NCBI GenBank assembly: GCA_035934405.1
Contig: DASYXW010000060.1
Span: forward strand, 1-50,178
Length of the DNA: 50,178 nt
Direction of reading: 5' to 3'
DNA from: DASYXW01 sp035934405
GTDB lineage: Bacteria > Acidobacteriota > Terriglobia > UBA7540
The translations under genes were made by a program, and so were the position numbers. The notes under the pieces are model-generated. The model did no database searches and was not told the DNA's origin. It worked only from the letters and a program-made list of their open reading frames with translations. Below, piece by piece: positions 1 through 7,263 of this stretch; position 1 is the stretch's first letter, and each line of letters opens with the position of its first letter.

Positions 1-1
1 C

Positions 2-97
2 TTTGGCATGTTCAAACATGACCAGCTCTTCGACGGCAGCAAAGTCTACGCCTTGGCGAACGCCCCGGCCCCTGCGCCCGAGGAGGTCCTCGCATGA
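2..97 (+). CDS. C-terminal end of an unidentified protein (partial, cut by window edge)
   Basis: An open frame enters from the left edge and stops at TGA (95-97), giving 31 residues that finish in an Ala/Pro-rich tail (ANAPAPAPEEVLA). It points toward the minus-strand phage genes, so it would be convergent with them. The peptide looks protein-like but is too short to identify. An ATG overlaps the stop (ATGA), but the frame after it is short and runs into a simple repeat, so I do not call it. Confidence 0.3.
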   Translation, partial: FGMFKHDQLFDGSKVYALANAPAPAPEEVLA

Positions 98-124
98 TTC
101 TGAACGAAATTTACGCTTTACAAA

Positions 125-170
125 CAAGAGAGAATCTACCCTCTACCCTTCACCCTTCACGTTCGGCGTC
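125..170. repeat. Simple word repeat (ACCCTTCACCCTTCACG type)
   Basis: A short tandem run built on the unit ACCCTTC follows the small phage gene. A related run (CCCTTTACCC) is seen near 9078-9105. It belongs to the wider set of 6-8 nt word repeats that fill intergenic spaces in this window. Confidence 0.5.
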
Positions 171-361
171 CCAATCCGCTCGATCTGGCCCGCCGTGAGC
201 GGCTGGGCTTCCTTGTCGCTCAGCTCGATCAAGCCTCCAGCGTCCACCGCGATTTCCTGCCCGCCGCCAAAGCTCTTGACCTTCTCCGGCGCCACGTGGC
301 CTTCGGGCAGGTACAGCTTTTGGTTGTGCTCGATGGGCCGGAGTACTTTGAATTTAGGCAT
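143..361 (-). CDS. Small phage head-region protein
   Basis: This 72-residue protein lies directly after the major capsid gene in transcription order. It begins MPKFKVLRPI and has an Ile/Leu/Lys-rich beta-like pattern with the phrase 'EHNQKLYLPEGHV'. Small proteins of this kind are common next to capsid and decoration genes in Mu-like and lambda-like phages, where they may help head completion, but I recognise no named family with certainty. A candidate ribosome site (GAGGGCGAG) precedes the ATG. The stop codon falls at the edge of a CCCTTCACCCTT-type simple repeat. Confidence 0.55.
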   Translation of the reverse strand: MPKFKVLRPIEHNQKLYLPEGHVAPEKVKSFGGGQEIAVDAGGLIELSDKEAQPLTAGQIERIGTPNVKGEG

Positions 362-367
362 CTCGCC

Positions 368-447
368 CTCCAGTGGTTAGTGATTAGTGGTCAGTCGCCG
401 ATGGCCAGCGCTTTTACTCGCCACTGGCCACTAGCCACTAACCACTG
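368..447. repeat. Word repeat with inverted arms (AGTGGTTAGTGGC family)
   Basis: The left arm consists of AGTGGTTAGTGATTAGTGG-like units and the right arm of the complement, CCACTAGCCACTAACCACT. A unique loop of about 35 nt separates them. The element fills the whole gap between the capsid gene and the next small gene. Members of the same family occur at about 1408-1624, 6293-6395, 6955-7048 and 11690-11770. Confidence 0.7.
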
Positions 448-453
448 CTTTCC

Positions 454-1398
454 TTACGCCGTCGCATTCAGAAACGCCAAGCCCGCCTGCGGCGCCACGG
501 TCTGGATGTCGTCGTAACGGTGAACCTCCACCACGTCGGCCGTCCGATTTTCCACACGATAGCGCTTGGTGAGCGTTCCGCCCAGCTCCGGCGCGCCGAA
601 GAGCCACCGGAACGTGTAGCCGAGCGAGAGGTCCCTCCGGCGCGGCTCGGGCGGCACGTAAGCCAGCAGCGCGTTCTTTCCCCACACAAAGTTGAGACTC
701 GGCGTGAGGCCCTGGTTTTCGGTGTTGGTGTCGTACTCGGCGCCCATCACCCAGAAGTTGTCCACGTCGAAGGCGGACTTCAAGTGGTCCGCCTGCAGCA
801 CGCCCACCTGGGTGTACTTGAAGCGGTCAATGATGCGGGGATGTTGCCGCAGCACCGAATACACCGGGTAAGAGACGGCGAGTGTGTTGGGCGTCTGCGC
901 CACCGCCTGCTTGATCGTCGTTTTCTGGGCCTCGACGGCCGAGATCGGGTCCGAGTTCACGTAATCGGACCACTGCGACGTTCCCGAAAGTGTGGTCGAA
1001 GGCACCAGGCTGCCGGAGCCCATCACCAGATTCTTGACCCGGATCTCGAAGTCCAGCAGGATGGCGTCGGTCAGGTTCTCTACCGTGTTCACTTCCACGT
1101 CCGTGGCATCGGAATTGGCCCGCTCCTCATCCGAAATCGCGTCCTTCAGCGAGTGGTCATCGCAGAAGTACGCGTTGTTGGAGAGGGACCAGGGGGCGAT
1201 TTCGCGCGCCTCCGACTTGGCGTGGCGGATCGTCTCGTATTGGCGGAACTTCTCCTTGCCAAACACCCAGTAGCGGCCGCTCTGCTTCTTGACGGGTACT
1301 ACCGGAAAAAGGCGCTCCGCAAAGTAGTCGTCGTTCTTGTAACCGACGCTCACGTTGTTGAGCGGCTGGTCGAGGTATTGCAGCGAAATATCTGCCAT
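454..1398 (-). CDS. Phage major capsid protein
   Basis: This 314-residue protein would form the icosahedral shell of the head. It starts MADISLQYLDQPLNNVS, followed by a region typical of the E-type (lambda gpE/DUF5309-like) capsid fold: an early 'FPVVPVKKQSGRYWVFGKE' segment, an acidic helical stretch, and a C-terminal beta-rich part ending in LAFLNATA. Its position after the protease/scaffold and decoration genes is the standard head order. The length fits the family (about 310-350). I assign it from both sequence pattern and position. The upstream gap holds an inverted-arm word repeat and shows only a weak ribosome site. Confidence 0.8.
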   Translation of the reverse strand: MADISLQYLDQPLNNVSVGYKNDDYFAERLFPVVPVKKQSGRYWVFGKEKFRQYETIRHAKSEAREIAPWSLSNNAYFCDDHSLKDAISDEERANSDATDVEVNTVENLTDAILLDFEIRVKNLVMGSGSLVPSTTLSGTSQWSDYVNSDPISAVEAQKTTIKQAVAQTPNTLAVSYPVYSVLRQHPRIIDRFKYTQVGVLQADHLKSAFDVDNFWVMGAEYDTNTENQGLTPSLNFVWGKNALLAYVPPEPRRRDLSLGYTFRWLFGAPELGGTLTKRYRVENRTADVVEVHRYDDIQTVAPQAGLAFLNATA

Positions 1399-1627
1399 TT
1401 TTGGACTCCAGTGACTAGTGGTTAAGGGCTAGTGGCTAGCCCGCAACCCCGAGCCTTTCTCGGCGATCCCGATGGCGCGCATCGGGATTGAAGCCCTCAG
1501 CGGCCAGCTCGTCGCCGCGAGCCATGCCGCCTACGCCGGGGTCCGCCATTCTGATTGGCGGATTCATCCGGCCGCGTTCTAACCACTCACCACTAGCCAC
1601 TAGCCACTAGCCACTAACCACTGCCCG
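1399..1627. repeat. Intergenic spacer with inverted word-repeat arms
   Basis: No gene is visible in this spacer. Both ends carry the AGTGGCTAG family: the left arm lies near 1408-1440 and the complementary right arm, CCACTAGCCACTAG repeated, near 1584-1622. The roughly 140 nt between them include short palindromes such as CCCGATGGCGCGCATCGGG. It separates the decoration gene from the capsid gene. Confidence 0.65.
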
Positions 1628-2113
1628 CTAGACTTTGGTCTGGGCGAAGTTCAGCTCCACCTGCACCACGTCATCCACGTTGGTGACGTTGTGCAGCGCC
1701 ATCCCGACGGGGTAGACCGTGGTGCCGGCGATTTCGTTCACCGCTTTCACCCGTCCGAAGTTATCGGCGATGTTCACCAGCTGCCCCTGGCTGATGGCGC
1801 CCGAGGCGATGCAGCGTGCCACCCCGTTCACCTGCAGCGCCATGCCGCGATTCTGCAGGTTGTAGAGCGTGGGCGTGGTGCCGGTCACTGTCTCCGGCTT
1901 GGTGCCTTGCGGCACAAAGTAGTTGGGCTCCACGAAGTGGTCAATCAGCACGCCCAGCACTCCCGGCACGTTGGCCCCCGTCGGCAGCGCCGCGAATTGC
2001 TGGCCCTGCGTGGAGGTATTCGCCACCGACTGCACTACCGCCGTGAATTTGTTGATTCGTACGTTGGCGTCCGCCCGGAAACTGAGCGTTAAGCCGTTGT
2101 TTGCTCCTGCCAT
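1628..2113 (-). CDS. DUF2190-family capsid decoration/cement protein
   Basis: This 161-residue protein has the composition and layout of DUF2190-type small head proteins: Gly/Ala/Val-rich beta strands and a central segment 'GMALQVNGVARCIASGAI', where a primed or coated state is built up. It lies between protease/scaffold and major capsid, the usual position. Members stabilise the shell after expansion; that role is known for the family and inferred here. The protein contains one Cys and no signal peptide or membrane segment. Confidence 0.65.
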   Translation of the reverse strand: MAGANNGLTLSFRADANVRINKFTAVVQSVANTSTQGQQFAALPTGANVPGVLGVLIDHFVEPNYFVPQGTKPETVTGTTPTLYNLQNRGMALQVNGVARCIASGAISQGQLVNIADNFGRVKAVNEIAGTTVYPVGMALHNVTNVDDVVQVELNFAQTKV

Positions 2114-2268
2114 TTCAACCTCCAGTTGTCAGTTCTCAGTTGCCAGTGTTCAGTTGCCAGTTGCGAACTGGCAGCCGGCCACTGGCTACCGGTTATTGCT
2201 CTGCTGTTCTTACCGTTTTCAGTTCCCAATCGCCGGTTGCGAACTGGCAACTGGCCACGGGCTACCGG
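2114..2268. repeat. Word repeat (CAGTTGTCAGTTCTCAG family) in the protease-decoration gap
   Basis: The gap is filled with 7-nt units of the type CAGTTGTCAGTTCTCAGTTGCC. An inverted copy follows (GCGAACTGGCAACTGGCCAC), and the block GTTGCGAACTGGCA appears twice (about 2159 and 2235). The repeat runs into the 3' end of the protease gene, so the last residues of that protein may be repeat-derived. The same family recurs at 8971-9005 and 10181-10223. Confidence 0.65.
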
Positions 2269-3654
2269 CTACTGTTCTCTCGCCGGCCCCTCGTTCGCAA
2301 GCCCCTTGTTGTGCGCCCGCCGGTACCGCGCCTCGAGCCCGGGATTCTCGCGCAGCAACTCCTTGAGGGCTTTGCCGTAAGTCACGTTTTGCTCGCTCAT
2401 CAGGCGCTTCACCTCGACGTCGACTTCCTGATCCACGGGAAGCGATTCACCTGACCCAATGCCTTCCGCGCCCAGGCGCACCACCGGCATAGCCTTATCG
2501 AGATATTCGGCGAACTCCCGGGGCCGCTCCAGCGCGTCGCGGAAAAAGAACTTGCGGTCGCGCGGCAGCACCTTGCCCTGAACGACGGCGCGGTCCACCG
2601 CCTTCTGCGCCGCCTGCAGGTTGATGTACTCCGCCAGCGTGATCTTTTGTTCGCGCGCGAGCTCACCGGCGCGGTCCGTGAGGAGTTGGCCGTCCTTGAC
2701 GGCTTCGTCGAAGGCGAGCGACCTCGCTTCCGCCTCGGCCGACTGCGCCTGCGCGCGCCGCCCGGATTCAACCAGCGTGACAATCTCATCGATCGCCGCG
2801 CCCCGCGCGCCCACCCGCTCAGCGAAAAGCTCGTTCATCTTTTTCGTCTGGTTTTGCTGGCTGACGACTTGGGGCAGGTGCTCCTGGGCGTACTTGGCGA
2901 AGTCTTCGTCCGTCATGTAGCCTACAAGGTCATCGCCTTCAAAGATGCCGTGATGCCCCGCCAGCGCGCCCTCGGTCAATTTCTTCAGTGCCAGTTGTCG
3001 GATCATGTTTTGTTCTCCATTTGAACTCTGGGATGTGGAATCTGAGATCTCGGCCTTCGCCAGATCCGTCAGCATGATCGGCGGCAGCTCTTCCAGGAAC
3101 GGATGATTCGTCAGCGCGCCCGACGTCAGCGTAGCCCCTTGCGGCTTGCCGGATTCCTTGTCCTGCGCCGCCCAGTCAATGGCCGGCGAAAAAAAGCGGT
3201 ACTGCGCCTGTTCGATGAGTTGCTTGGCCTCCGGCGTCCATTCGACGAGCGCCGTCAGGTAAGTTCCCGCCGGAGATCCACCGCCGCTTTGCGCCCTGCC
3301 GTTCTTCGCCCCGGCCGTCGGATGAAGCTGCGACGACACCTGCAGCGAATGAATCCATCCCGCCGCCGGAATCGGACCCCCTTGCGCCACCTGCGGCTGC
3401 TCCGACGCGTGCTCGTAGTCAATCACCACCATGTCGTTCTTGCGTTTGGCGAAGTTCCTCACCATGTCGAGCAGGTCCTGATGCGTGATGGAAAACTTTT
3501 GCCCGTTCTTCACCCAGCTTCCGGCCACCGCCACCGGAACCTCGTGCAGATCCCTGCCGTTCCGCGCCACGCTCGGCCCGGCTGAAAACAGTTCCCAGGC
3601 GAAGTGACGGCCCGCGATTTCCTGGCGGACGCCCGCTGCTGCTGCGTCAATCAT
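2269..3654 (-). CDS. Mu-like prophage protease/scaffold (Mu I-type)
   Basis: This 461-residue protein matches the Mu-like I protein layout: an N-terminal self-cleaving head maturation protease and a C-terminal scaffold. The protease part contains the family-typical phrases 'MVVIDYEHASEQPQ' (residues about 75-90), 'AAGWIHSL', and 'FFSPAIDW' followed by 'LTSGALTNHPFL' (about 150-185). From residue about 230 on it is charged and helical, as expected for a scaffold. It overlaps the portal gene by 8 nt, implying coupling. A short stretch at about 200-215 (SDSTSQSSNGEQN) corresponds to a word repeat (GGGATGTGGAATCTGAGATC) and looks like an in-frame insertion at the protease-scaffold junction. Confidence 0.8.
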   Translation of the reverse strand: MIDAAAAGVRQEIAGRHFAWELFSAGPSVARNGRDLHEVPVAVAGSWVKNGQKFSITHQDLLDMVRNFAKRKNDMVVIDYEHASEQPQVAQGGPIPAAGWIHSLQVSSQLHPTAGAKNGRAQSGGGSPAGTYLTALVEWTPEAKQLIEQAQYRFFSPAIDWAAQDKESGKPQGATLTSGALTNHPFLEELPPIMLTDLAKAEISDSTSQSSNGEQNMIRQLALKKLTEGALAGHHGIFEGDDLVGYMTDEDFAKYAQEHLPQVVSQQNQTKKMNELFAERVGARGAAIDEIVTLVESGRRAQAQSAEAEARSLAFDEAVKDGQLLTDRAGELAREQKITLAEYINLQAAQKAVDRAVVQGKVLPRDRKFFFRDALERPREFAEYLDKAMPVVRLGAEGIGSGESLPVDQEVDVEVKRLMSEQNVTYGKALKELLRENPGLEARYRRAHNKGLANEGPAREQ

Positions 3655-5320
3655 GTGCTTGCTCCCCGGACGCCGCGCCCTTGCCCACCACGTCGCCCGC
3701 GTCGGCGCCCTCCGCGATCGTCTCGCTTCTCACCGCCACCACGCCGCTCGAGCTTTCCTCCGGCAGCGCCAGTTCCTTGCGGATAAAGCTCCGCAGATTT
3801 TGCTCCGACACCACCAGGCCCGCCTGCGCGAACTTCGTCAGCGCCTCCACCATGTCGTCGAGCCCTCGCGCCTGGACGTTGGCCGCCACCAGCCGCGGCA
3901 GGGGCGCGTCGTCGCCGAAGTTGTAGGCTACCAGCCGCCGCACCGTGGTATTCGTGATCACGTAAGCGATTTGGTCCGCCACGTTCTGCAGCGCCAGCAT
4001 GAAGAAGTCGTTCGACTGCTGGCCCAGCGCCCGCGAACCGTGCTGCGCCTGGCCCAAATCCATGAACAGCGCCAGCGCCGCCCGCGAAATCATCACGTTG
4101 TGGTGTTCGATCGAGGGCGCTACGTCGCGCACCCGCCCCTCGTAGCCTACAATCCTGAGCCCCGTCGAGCCGTCGCCCGGCGGCTCCACCAGGCCGGCCG
4201 CTTCGTGGGCGGCGAGCTGCGTCACGAAGCTGTAGGCCGTCTCCTGGTCCTCTTTGGAAAAGCCCGGCGGCAGCTTGAAGACCGGAATGCCCAGCGAGTT
4301 CCGCTCGCACGCGATGGCGTCAATGCGGTAAAGCCGGTTCTTCACGTACCAGTGCGGATACATGGCGCGCAGCAGCGCCATGCCCCAGAAATTCGCGCCC
4401 TCCTGCTGGTGGGTGAACACCGCGCACTTGTCCGCCGGCAGCAGCACGCTGACGAACCGCGACCCGCGGTAGCCGTATTGTTCGAGCGCCAGCAGCGTCT
4501 CGCCGTCGGCTTCGGTGTGCCAGCGGTAGAACGTGATCGGCAGCCGCGCCGCCAGCTTTCGCAGCCGGATGGCGCCGCCATCCACCCGCCACACGTCTTC
4601 GTGCGCGGCGCACCCGAAATCGAGCATCAGCAGCGCGTTCCTCACCACGTCGCCCCAGGCCTGGCTCGCCCAGCCTCCCGTCGAAGTGCGGAACTCCAGG
4701 CCCCCGAAAAGATTTTCTTTCACAAACGAGGCTACTTCCCTAGCCTTCGCCGCCGTCGCCCGCCCCGCGCCGTTGGAAGACACGGGGTTCGGGGTTCGGG
4801 TTTCGGGGTTCGCTGAGGAAGAATTCTTCCTTCCCGAATCCCGAATCCCGAGTCCCGAGTCCCGATTGTCCGCCGGCACCACCGCCCATTCCGCGCTCAT
4901 CACCGGCAGCTTGCACGCCTCCAGCGTCGCTTTCACCTGGGCGTCGCCGCGGCGCATCTGCTCGTAAATCGGGATGGCGTTCCGCCCCGCCAGTTCCGGG
5001 TTGTATTCCCCCAAGTCTTCCAGGAACCCGCCGATGATCGGCGTGCCCGAAATGCCCAGCGTCTGCACACCCGGCAGCGGTGGCAGTCCCGGCGGCGGCA
5101 CGGGAGGATTCACCCCTTGCGGCGCCGGTGAGCCCGGAATCAGCCGCTGCAAGCGCTCCCCAATGCCCATCTCGCGGTCCGCCAGCGCCACGGCGCTGTC
5201 AATCCGCTCTTGTAGGCCCGGCTGCCGCAGACCTTTCAGGTCTGCGTGTAGGGCGCGCATCTCGCGCGCCAGCCCCTTGAGCTGGTGCCCGTTCTTCGAA
5301 CTGTGTCCCTTAGCCGCCAT
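3647..5320 (-). CDS. Phage portal protein (DUF935, Mu gp29-like)
   Basis: The 557-residue product has the features of DUF935 portals, the dodecameric DNA gate at the head vertex. These include 'IYEQMRRGDAQVKATLEACK' (about 115-135), 'RKLAARLPITFYRW' (about 255), 'NFWGMALLRAMYPHWYVKN', and 'AQHGSRALGQQSNDFFMLAL' (about 430-450). It lies between the terminase/holin block and the protease, as in Mu. Residues about 150-180 are a low-complexity stretch (DNRDSGLGIRDSG, then NPETRTPNP) encoded by an inverted-arm word repeat; related sequences sit in the terminase and in a chromosomal dehydrogenase. The reading frame is kept, so the protein may still work. Confidence 0.8.
   Translation of the reverse strand: MAAKGHSSKNGHQLKGLAREMRALHADLKGLRQPGLQERIDSAVALADREMGIGERLQRLIPGSPAPQGVNPPVPPPGLPPLPGVQTLGISGTPIIGGFLEDLGEYNPELAGRNAIPIYEQMRRGDAQVKATLEACKLPVMSAEWAVVPADNRDSGLGIRDSGRKNSSSANPETRTPNPVSSNGAGRATAAKAREVASFVKENLFGGLEFRTSTGGWASQAWGDVVRNALLMLDFGCAAHEDVWRVDGGAIRLRKLAARLPITFYRWHTEADGETLLALEQYGYRGSRFVSVLLPADKCAVFTHQQEGANFWGMALLRAMYPHWYVKNRLYRIDAIACERNSLGIPVFKLPPGFSKEDQETAYSFVTQLAAHEAAGLVEPPGDGSTGLRIVGYEGRVRDVAPSIEHHNVMISRAALALFMDLGQAQHGSRALGQQSNDFFMLALQNVADQIAYVITNTTVRRLVAYNFGDDAPLPRLVAANVQARGLDDMVEALTKFAQAGLVVSEQNLRSFIRKELALPEESSSGVVAVRSETIAEGADAGDVVGKGAASGEQAHD
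4782..4868. repeat. In-frame inverted word repeat inside the portal gene
   Basis: The left arm is GGGGTTCGGGGTTCGGG-type and the right arm is CCCGAATCCCGAATCCCGAG-type. They meet at a core reading GGAAGAATTCTTCCTTCCCG. Nearly the same core and arms occur at 7818-7905 in the terminase gene. The block keeps the portal frame open and encodes about 29 residues rich in Asp/Ser/Gly, Pro and Arg. Confidence 0.75.
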
Positions 5321-5329
5321 AGCTCAAAT

Positions 5330-5451
5330 CTTGGGGGTCAGGGGCCAGGGGTCGGGGACCGGTGAAGGAACAATTCCTGGCCCTTTTCCCTGCCTTTTTC
5401 CCCTGTTCCCTGACCCCTGTCCCCTGACCCCTGTCCCCCGACCCCTGCCCT
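5330..5451. repeat. Intergenic inverted word repeat (GGGGTCAGGGGCC family)
   Basis: The left arm has GGGGTCAGGGGCCAGGGGTC units. The core is GAAGGAACAATTCCTGG. The right arm repeats the complement, CCCCTGACCCCTGTCC, several times. It fills the space between the winged-helix gene and the portal gene. Short runs of the same family occur at 6592-6625 and, in frame, at 8800-8915. Confidence 0.7.
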
Positions 5452-5769
5452 TCACACCGCCACGCCCGGGTCCGGCGCGATCCGCCCTTCCAGCAAATCC
5501 ACCGCCTTGGCCGTGGCGCGCACCTGCGTCAGTTGCGCCTCGCTCCGGCCCGGTCTGAGGCCCAGGGTTTCCACGTAACCGCGCGAGGGACTAGAGAGAT
5601 AGGCTAGATGATAGCGCAGATCCTCGTCCGTCAGGAGGTACCCTTGCCCGCGCGCCATCTGCTGCTTCAGTTCGTTGAAGGGCACCCACTCGAGCTGGCG
5701 GTGAACCAGGATCATCAGGATCACCCCGCGCTGCGCCTCGTGCCGGATGTCATCCGCCAGTGGTCCCAT
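5452..5769 (-). CDS. Small winged-helix phage protein (VpaChn25_0724/Mu gp26-like), copy 1
   Basis: I start this at the ATG of MGPLADDIRHEAQRG, giving 105 residues, because that ATG overlaps the holin stop (TGATG) and the longer frame upstream is only the holin gene read in another frame. The pattern is a helix, a second helix ('PFNELKQQM'), a recognition-like segment ('LTDEDLRYHLAYL'), and a C-terminal 'TAKAVDLLEGRIAPDPGVAV'. The ending closely matches the proteins at 11356-11667 and 11776-12090, so the prophage has three paralogues. Such proteins sit near lysis and terminase genes in Mu-like phages; their function is unknown. Confidence 0.65.
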   Translation of the reverse strand: MGPLADDIRHEAQRGVILMILVHRQLEWVPFNELKQQMARGQGYLLTDEDLRYHLAYLSSPSRGYVETLGLRPGRSEAQLTQVRATAKAVDLLEGRIAPDPGVAV

Positions 5770-6281
5770 CACCTTCCCTCCGTCGCCTGCTTCTCCACCA
5801 CGCGGTTCAACCGGTCGGCGTGAATCTGCAGCGTGTCGCGGATGTCGTCCGTCGTGCCCCGCGTTTTCTCCCAACTGCGCGCCCCGGTGTAGCCTAGGAA
5901 GCCCACGCCGAACAGTTCCAGGTAGGCGCCCGGTATCTCCAGAATGTTCAACCCGTGGTGCGTCGCCAGGCTGAGCACCGGAAAGATGATCAGGTCGATG
6001 CCGATGGCGAGAATCATCATGTAAAGAAACGTCGGACGCGCCCGGCGCACGTAGGCGTCCTCGCTCTGCGTCTCGGCGGTGATGTTCTTCGACTGCACGG
6101 CGGCCAGCGCCTCGTCCCGCGCCGCCTCGATCTCGTCGCGCCTCTCTTCCAGTTGCGCCTGATCCAGGCCGAGCTGCGCCTTCTGCTCCGGCGACATGTG
6201 GAACTGATCAATCAGGTCACCGATCGACTTGATGGGGTCGCCGCCCACCAAACCCTTGAAAATCCCTGCAAATCCACCCAT
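5769..6281 (-). CDS. Holin of the 3TM (GTA-holin-like) family
   Basis: The 170-residue protein begins with an amphipathic segment and a charged coiled stretch (about 30-75: 'QAQLEERRDEIEAARDEAL'). The conserved 'RRARPTFLYMMI' follows, then hydrophobic segments at about 85-105 and 115-135, and a final basic helix. That order is typical of 3TM holins, which open the inner membrane at the end of phage growth. A strong ribosome site (TAGGAGG, 7 nt before ATG) is present. The stop overlaps the start of the winged-helix gene, indicating translational coupling. Confidence 0.75.
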   Translation of the reverse strand: MGGFAGIFKGLVGGDPIKSIGDLIDQFHMSPEQKAQLGLDQAQLEERRDEIEAARDEALAAVQSKNITAETQSEDAYVRRARPTFLYMMILAIGIDLIIFPVLSLATHHGLNILEIPGAYLELFGVGFLGYTGARSWEKTRGTTDDIRDTLQIHADRLNRVVEKQATEGR

Positions 6282-6290
6282 ATTGAAACC

Positions 6291-6395
6291 TCCTAGTGGC
6301 TAGTGGTTAGTGGCTAGTGGTTAGCGGTGGCGGGTTCTAGCCACTCGCCCCTAACCCCTAGCCACTGCTTTACTAACCACTAGCCACTGCTCTTC
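6291..6395. repeat. Word repeat (AGTGGCTAGTGGTTAG family), two blocks
   Basis: About 35 nt of TAGTGGCTAGTGGTTAG units are followed by the complement CTAACCCCTAGCCACTGC and by a further CTAACCACTAGCCACTGC copy. The repeat provides the stop codon of the following small basic gene, so that gene's end may be repeat-derived. Confidence 0.65.
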
Positions 6396-6568
6396 CGTCC
6401 CCTGTTTTCTGTTTTCACCCGCATCACTGCCACCTGCCGCTCCGGCGCCGCGAACAATCCGTGCCACAAAGTCTCCAGAATGTCGCCCAGCGTGCGCGCC
6501 AGCACCTTCAACCTCGCCCGCGCCCTCACTGGTACTCTCCGCATGGTGTTGCCGACTTGCTTTTTCAT
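6380..6568 (-). CDS. Small basic protein of unknown function (phage lysis region)
   Basis: The frame encodes 62 residues, strongly Arg-rich (MKKQVGNTMRRVPVRARARL) with one moderately hydrophobic helix (about 25-45, 'LGDILETLWHGLFAAP'). A good Shine-Dalgarno (GGAGG, 8 nt upstream) supports the start. It lies between the holin and another small membrane protein, a place where phages keep antiholin or spanin-type genes, but nothing here proves such a role. Confidence 0.45.
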   Translation of the reverse strand: MKKQVGNTMRRVPVRARARLKVLARTLGDILETLWHGLFAAPERQVAVMRVKTENRGRKSSG

Positions 6569-6587
6569 ATCCGCCCTCCGTCATCAG

Positions 6588-6628
6588 CGGCTCCCTGGCC
6601 CCTGACCCCTGACCCCTGACCCCTGCTT
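6588..6628. repeat. Short word repeat (GCCCCTGACCCCTGACC family)
   Basis: Four units of CCCCTGA in tandem form one arm only of the GGGGTCAGGGG family. They separate two small phage genes. Confidence 0.6.
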
Positions 6629-6629
6629 C

Positions 6630-6935
6630 TCAACACACCGCCATCGCCGTTGACGCCGACCACATCTGCTCCAAATCGGCCGGCTGTTGCCCCAGATACT
6701 CGCGCAGCATTTCCACCATTTTGCGTTGCGCCTGCTGGCGCTCCTGGCACGTGGCCACAAACTGCCGCGCGGCCCAGGAAACTCGCGCTACCAGAAACAG
6801 GAATCCGGCCGCCGCGGCCAGAATCGCCACAACTTTGGCCAGCGCCACCAGGGTGGCGAGCGGACTCTCACCGCCTCCCTTCTCCGTCCAAACTGCAGCC
6901 CCCACCGCCAGTGCAACGTAAAGGTTCGTCAACAT
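6630..6935 (-). CDS. Small membrane protein of the phage lysis region
   Basis: The 101-residue product has an N-terminal hydrophobic start (MLTNLYVALAVGAAVW), a clear membrane helix at about 28-50 (ALAKVVAILAAAAGFLFLVA), and a charged C-terminal helix rich in Gln/Arg/Glu (about 55-90), ending in Cys. The ribosome site AGGAGGAAAC immediately precedes ATG. Its place between terminase and holin suggests a lysis accessory or DUF2730-like component; this is inference from context. Confidence 0.55.
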   Translation of the reverse strand: MLTNLYVALAVGAAVWTEKGGGESPLATLVALAKVVAILAAAAGFLFLVARVSWAARQFVATCQERQQAQRKMVEMLREYLGQQPADLEQMWSASTAMAVC

Positions 6936-6949
6936 GTTTCCTCCTCTCT

Positions 6950-7263
6950 TGAAATCAGTGGTTAGTGGCTAGTGGTTAGCCTAGCCACTGGCAGGCTGTG
7001 GCTGAGCAGGCTTTTATTCTTGTCACTCGCCACTAGCCACTAACCACTGTCTCTAAAGCACTGCCGCCCCCAACATCCAGCGAGCCTAAGCTGAATCCGT
7101 GTCTCGCCAAAACTCAGCCCCGATGTATCGGGGCTGCCGTTGGCATTGGTTCGCTCTCTTACCCACGGCTCTCGCCGTGGGCTACCGCATTTCGCCCTTA
7201 CGGGGCTGTGCTTCTTTGCTTTCTGCCTTCTTCTCCGTGTCTCTGTGCCTCTGTGGCTAACTT
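6950..7263. repeat. Spacer of stacked repeats between membrane protein and terminase genes
   Basis: No gene is visible here. From left to right it holds an AGTGGTTAGTGGCTAG arm with its complement (6955-7048), and then several small palindromes: CCCCGATGTATCGGGG and CCCACGGCTCTCGCCGTGGG. The stretch ends in CTCCGTGTCTCTGTGCCTCT, a tandem word that I know as a recurring intergenic repeat in many environmental genomes. The terminase stop lies in or at the edge of the last repeat. Confidence 0.6.

Noticed and set aside
520..1425. 301-codon plus-strand frame opposite the capsid gene
   Set aside because: Antisense shadow of the capsid gene, with Arg/His/Val-rich composition typical of GC-driven frames.
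6351..6584. Alternative 77-codon frame over the small basic gene
   Set aside because: The 6380-6568 frame has the better ribosome site and runs in the operon direction.
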